Shown here: positions 21,250 through 23,254 of the stretch, one piece after another | Layout: every line of letters starts with the position of its first letter | Position numbering within the stretch: the first letter of the stretch is position 1 | Source of the DNA: CAYQZD01 sp964421875 | Lineage (GTDB): Bacteria; Electryoneota; Tariuqbacteria; Tariuqbacterales; Tariuqbacteraceae | Reading direction: 5' to 3' | DNA length: 23,254 nucleotides | Assembly: GCA_964421875.1 (NCBI GenBank) | Contig: CAYQZD010000056.1 | Location: 1-23,254, forward strand | Made by a program: the position numbers and the translations under genes | Notes under the pieces: generated by a model | Told to the model about the DNA's origin: nothing | What the model saw: only the letters and a program-made list of their open reading frames with translations | Database searches by the model: none

Positions 21250-23058
21250 TCAATCCTTATGCCATCCTGCGGATTCCCCAGAATCCTGGTTTTGGTCCAG
21301 CCATACTATCTTATAGACACCTATGATGGGGCTGTGGGTTTTAAGGGCGGTCCAGTGATGGAAATAGTGTTCTCTGGAAATGGCGAAACGTTTGACCGGT
21401 TCGAGTTCCAGTTCCTTACCTAAGGTTTCGAAAAAGCCCACTCTTTCGTATGACGGGCTTTTTAGACCGTCCGTATCGCCGGAGCCGTCGCCGCGCCAGT
21501 TGTATTCTTCTATCATAGCGATGTATTCGCAGCCTTTATCCCGCATCAGTTCAATGCCGCGGTTTTGGATAAGGCACTCCAGCGCTTCGCTGTCGGTGAG
21601 TCCGGCGATGTCGATGACTGGCAGTCCTGAAAAATACTTAATCGCTCCTACATCGAAAACGGCGATTTTGGTTCCGGGAGTTATGTTGTCGTGAAGCCAT
21701 TCTCCGGCGGCGCGGTGCACATTGTTCACATGTCTAACAGAAGAAGCGTAGAGGTCCGCCCAGCTCGCTGCGGAGATGAAATATACCAGCAGAATACTTG
21801 GTATCAGGACGAATTTTCTGACGAGCGAAGATAACTTCTTACCTGTGAAATTCGCGCCGACGCCCTGAGCGATGAACAGCGCCGCGAGGATGAAGTTCAC
21901 CGCCTGATAGCGGCCGCCGTGCCCCCGCTGAGGCATCAGAACCAGATAAATCAGGTTGAATCCGATAAACCAGAAGACTAAATAATGCCAACGTTTGAGT
22001 TCTTCTTTTCGCAGGAAATCCTTAAAGGCGCGCAGGATGGTCATAAACGCACCACTGAAAAGGATGACGAAAAGAACAATACTTACTAAAATTACGAAGA
22101 GTTGGAGTAAGAGCGGGTGAGGTTCAAGGTTGAATTCGGGCAGTGAGACCGCTTTTCTTCCGCCGGTGATAGCCCTGATAAACAGATACTGGAGGGTGAA
22201 GGGCCGGTCGAATACCTCCGGAAACCAATTAGTCTGGAAAAAGGTCGCTATCCAGGCGATAACGAAGCTGAAAGTTTTAAAGAGGTTAGTATTAATCATC
22301 CCCGCCGGCAGGTTATAAAGCCACTTTTTACCCGCCATAGTATTCGGATAAATTTCACCAACTACCGAAAGATTCAATAGAATCGAAGGAGCAATCACCG
22401 GCAGGCAGAGCGCGATTTGGAGCAGCGCAGCTTTGATTCCCCGCTTAAACCCAAGATTCCAAAATGAAAAGAAAATCCCCATCAGGATGAAAATGAGCCC
22501 TTCGATTCTGGTCAACACCAATAGACCCGATATCATACCCGCCATCAGGTATTTTCGCTCCTTGAAAGCGGCTATCCACCACAATCCCAGCGTGAGGAAC
22601 AGCATCGTTTCCATCCCTGACAGGGAGAACCAAGCCACGTTTCCAGTGAGAATCAGCAGCAGGGCGGCGAAAGCGGGCTTCCAGTCGTTCTGCCAGAGGC
22701 TGCGGAACAAAGTGTAAGCTTGTTGAGCTAGGACGAAATACAGCAAAACGCCCACTGCTACGGAAAATTGAACCACGGGAATCCCCGCTTTGATGCCCAG
22801 GGCTAATATAAGATTCCAGAGCAGGCTGGTGGTTCCGGTGGTCCATTGCCCTTGGTTGAAGGAGATTTCGTGAAAAAGAGCCAGGTTGCGTGAATATTGG
22901 TAGTGAATCCAGGAATCGTCGAGGGTGGGGCCGAAGTGGGTCATATTCAGCATATACATCAGATAGTAGGCTATTTGGACTGCCTGGATGATGAAGAGGG
23001 CGATTCTTATCTGTTTATCGTATCGCCAGGTTTGGGAAAGTATGGAGTGGGAGGTCAT
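21250..23058 (-). CDS. GT-C fold integral membrane glycosyltransferase
   Basis: A multi-pass membrane protein of 602 residues, probably a GT-C enzyme using a polyprenyl-phosphate sugar donor and acting on the periplasmic side. The first extracytoplasmic loop has the catalytic-type Asp pair in TLDDSWIHYQYSRNL (47-48) and then FNQGQWTTGTTSLLWN. Then come SGMETMLF and LTRIEGLIF, the motif order of AftB-like and related GT-C families. About ten hydrophobic helices extend to about residue 430. A soluble C-terminal domain follows, including NITPGTKIAVFDVGAI and LPVIDIAGLTDS. It is the first gene on this strand and lies 19 nt ahead of lipM. Donor and acceptor are unknown; the GT2 downstream could supply the donor. 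Confidence 0.85.
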   Translation of the reverse strand: MTSHSILSQTWRYDKQIRIALFIIQAVQIAYYLMYMLNMTHFGPTLDDSWIHYQYSRNLALFHEISFNQGQWTTGTTSLLWNLILALGIKAGIPVVQFSVAVGVLLYFVLAQQAYTLFRSLWQNDWKPAFAALLLILTGNVAWFSLSGMETMLFLTLGLWWIAAFKERKYLMAGMISGLLVLTRIEGLIFILMGIFFSFWNLGFKRGIKAALLQIALCLPVIAPSILLNLSVVGEIYPNTMAGKKWLYNLPAGMINTNLFKTFSFVIAWIATFFQTNWFPEVFDRPFTLQYLFIRAITGGRKAVSLPEFNLEPHPLLLQLFVILVSIVLFVILFSGAFMTILRAFKDFLRKEELKRWHYLVFWFIGFNLIYLVLMPQRGHGGRYQAVNFILAALFIAQGVGANFTGKKLSSLVRKFVLIPSILLVYFISAASWADLYASSVRHVNNVHRAAGEWLHDNITPGTKIAVFDVGAIKYFSGLPVIDIAGLTDSEALECLIQNRGIELMRDKGCEYIAMIEEYNWRGDGSGDTDGLKSPSYERVGFFETLGKELELEPVKRFAISREHYFHHWTALKTHSPIIGVYKIVWLDQNQDSGESAGWHKD

Positions 23059-23089
23059 CGATATAGAAAACTATCCGAAGTGTCCAATA

Positions 23090-23119
23090 ATTATGATGTC
23101 AATCTTACTAATTTAACAA
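23090..23119 (-). promoter_or_regulatory. possible promoter of the minus-strand gene series
   Basis: On the minus strand TTGTTA (23119-23114) lies 18 bp before CATAAT (23095-23090), matching the sigma-70 consensus at four and five of six positions, in AT-rich DNA 32 bp upstream of the GT-C start codon. Matches this good arise easily by chance in AT-rich sequence. The rest of 23059-23254 shows nothing recognisable. Confidence 0.22.
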
Positions 23120-23254
23120 CTTAATCAGTTTAATGCAACTCTGTTAGATTTTTCTTTAATCGCCATAAATCCAGGATACCTTTCGTATCTTTATATAAAA
23201 CCCCAGATTCTGTGTTAACTTGGACGATTTGGTATCGACTTGTTCAAAATGATA

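Overview
The window looks like a chromosomal segment of an uncultured Gram-negative bacterium, probably from a candidate phylum of the FCB group (Zixibacteria, Latescibacterota, KSB1 or Marinimicrobia-like). This is inferred from a C-terminal sorting domain of the Bacteroidota type IX secretion class on a very large beta-propeller-like protein, secreted M1 peptidase and lipoprotein genes, a DUF4292 lipoprotein beside a TPR lipoprotein, and intergenic DNA packed with small dispersed palindromes. No rRNA, tRNA, CRISPR array, transposase or phage gene was seen.

Layout. 1-940: AT-rich DNA with one three-helix membrane protein gene whose start region is frameshifted at an A5 tract. 940-1209: short dispersed hairpins. 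1210-2145 (-): a lysophospholipid/lipid A type acyltransferase with an atypical active-site motif. 2482-4930 (+): a secreted M1 metallopeptidase followed by a small exported protein of unknown function. 5348-9743 (+): phosphomannomutase/phosphoglucomutase followed by hpnC, hpnD and hpnE with 1-nt spacing or overlaps, a complete FPP-to-squalene module. A perfect 11-bp stem at 9776-9802 ends this operon and the facing gene. 9826-12882 (-): a 1018-residue LVIVD-repeat protein with a sorting tail. 12883-13704: a gene-free 822-bp stretch holding at least six unrelated palindromic repeats. 13705-23058 (-): eight genes on one strand, in transcript order GT-C membrane glycosyltransferase, lipM-type octanoyltransferase, dxr, rseP, TPR lipoprotein, DUF4292 lipoprotein, polyprenyl-phosphate GT2, GT4.

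How it fits together. Two gene sets serve isoprenoids: dxr feeds the MEP pathway and hpnCDE turns farnesyl diphosphate into squalene (no cyclase gene lies in the window, so hopanoid production cannot be concluded). The phosphohexomutase, GT-C, GT2, GT4 and acyltransferase genes point to envelope glycan and lipid assembly; RseP and the two lipoproteins add envelope maintenance and stress signalling.

I found no convincing new defence or mobile system. The most unusual signal is the intergenic repeat population, above all three perfect 28-bp palindromes (190-217, 13351-13378, 19191-19218) that share the same outer seven bases but have different, self-complementary cores. Other points worth checking are the A5 frameshift, the acyltransferase HFGNIR motif, the variant first motif in HpnD, the GT4 lacking the EX7E glutamates, and a 70-bp diverged repeat pair (5251 and 12951).
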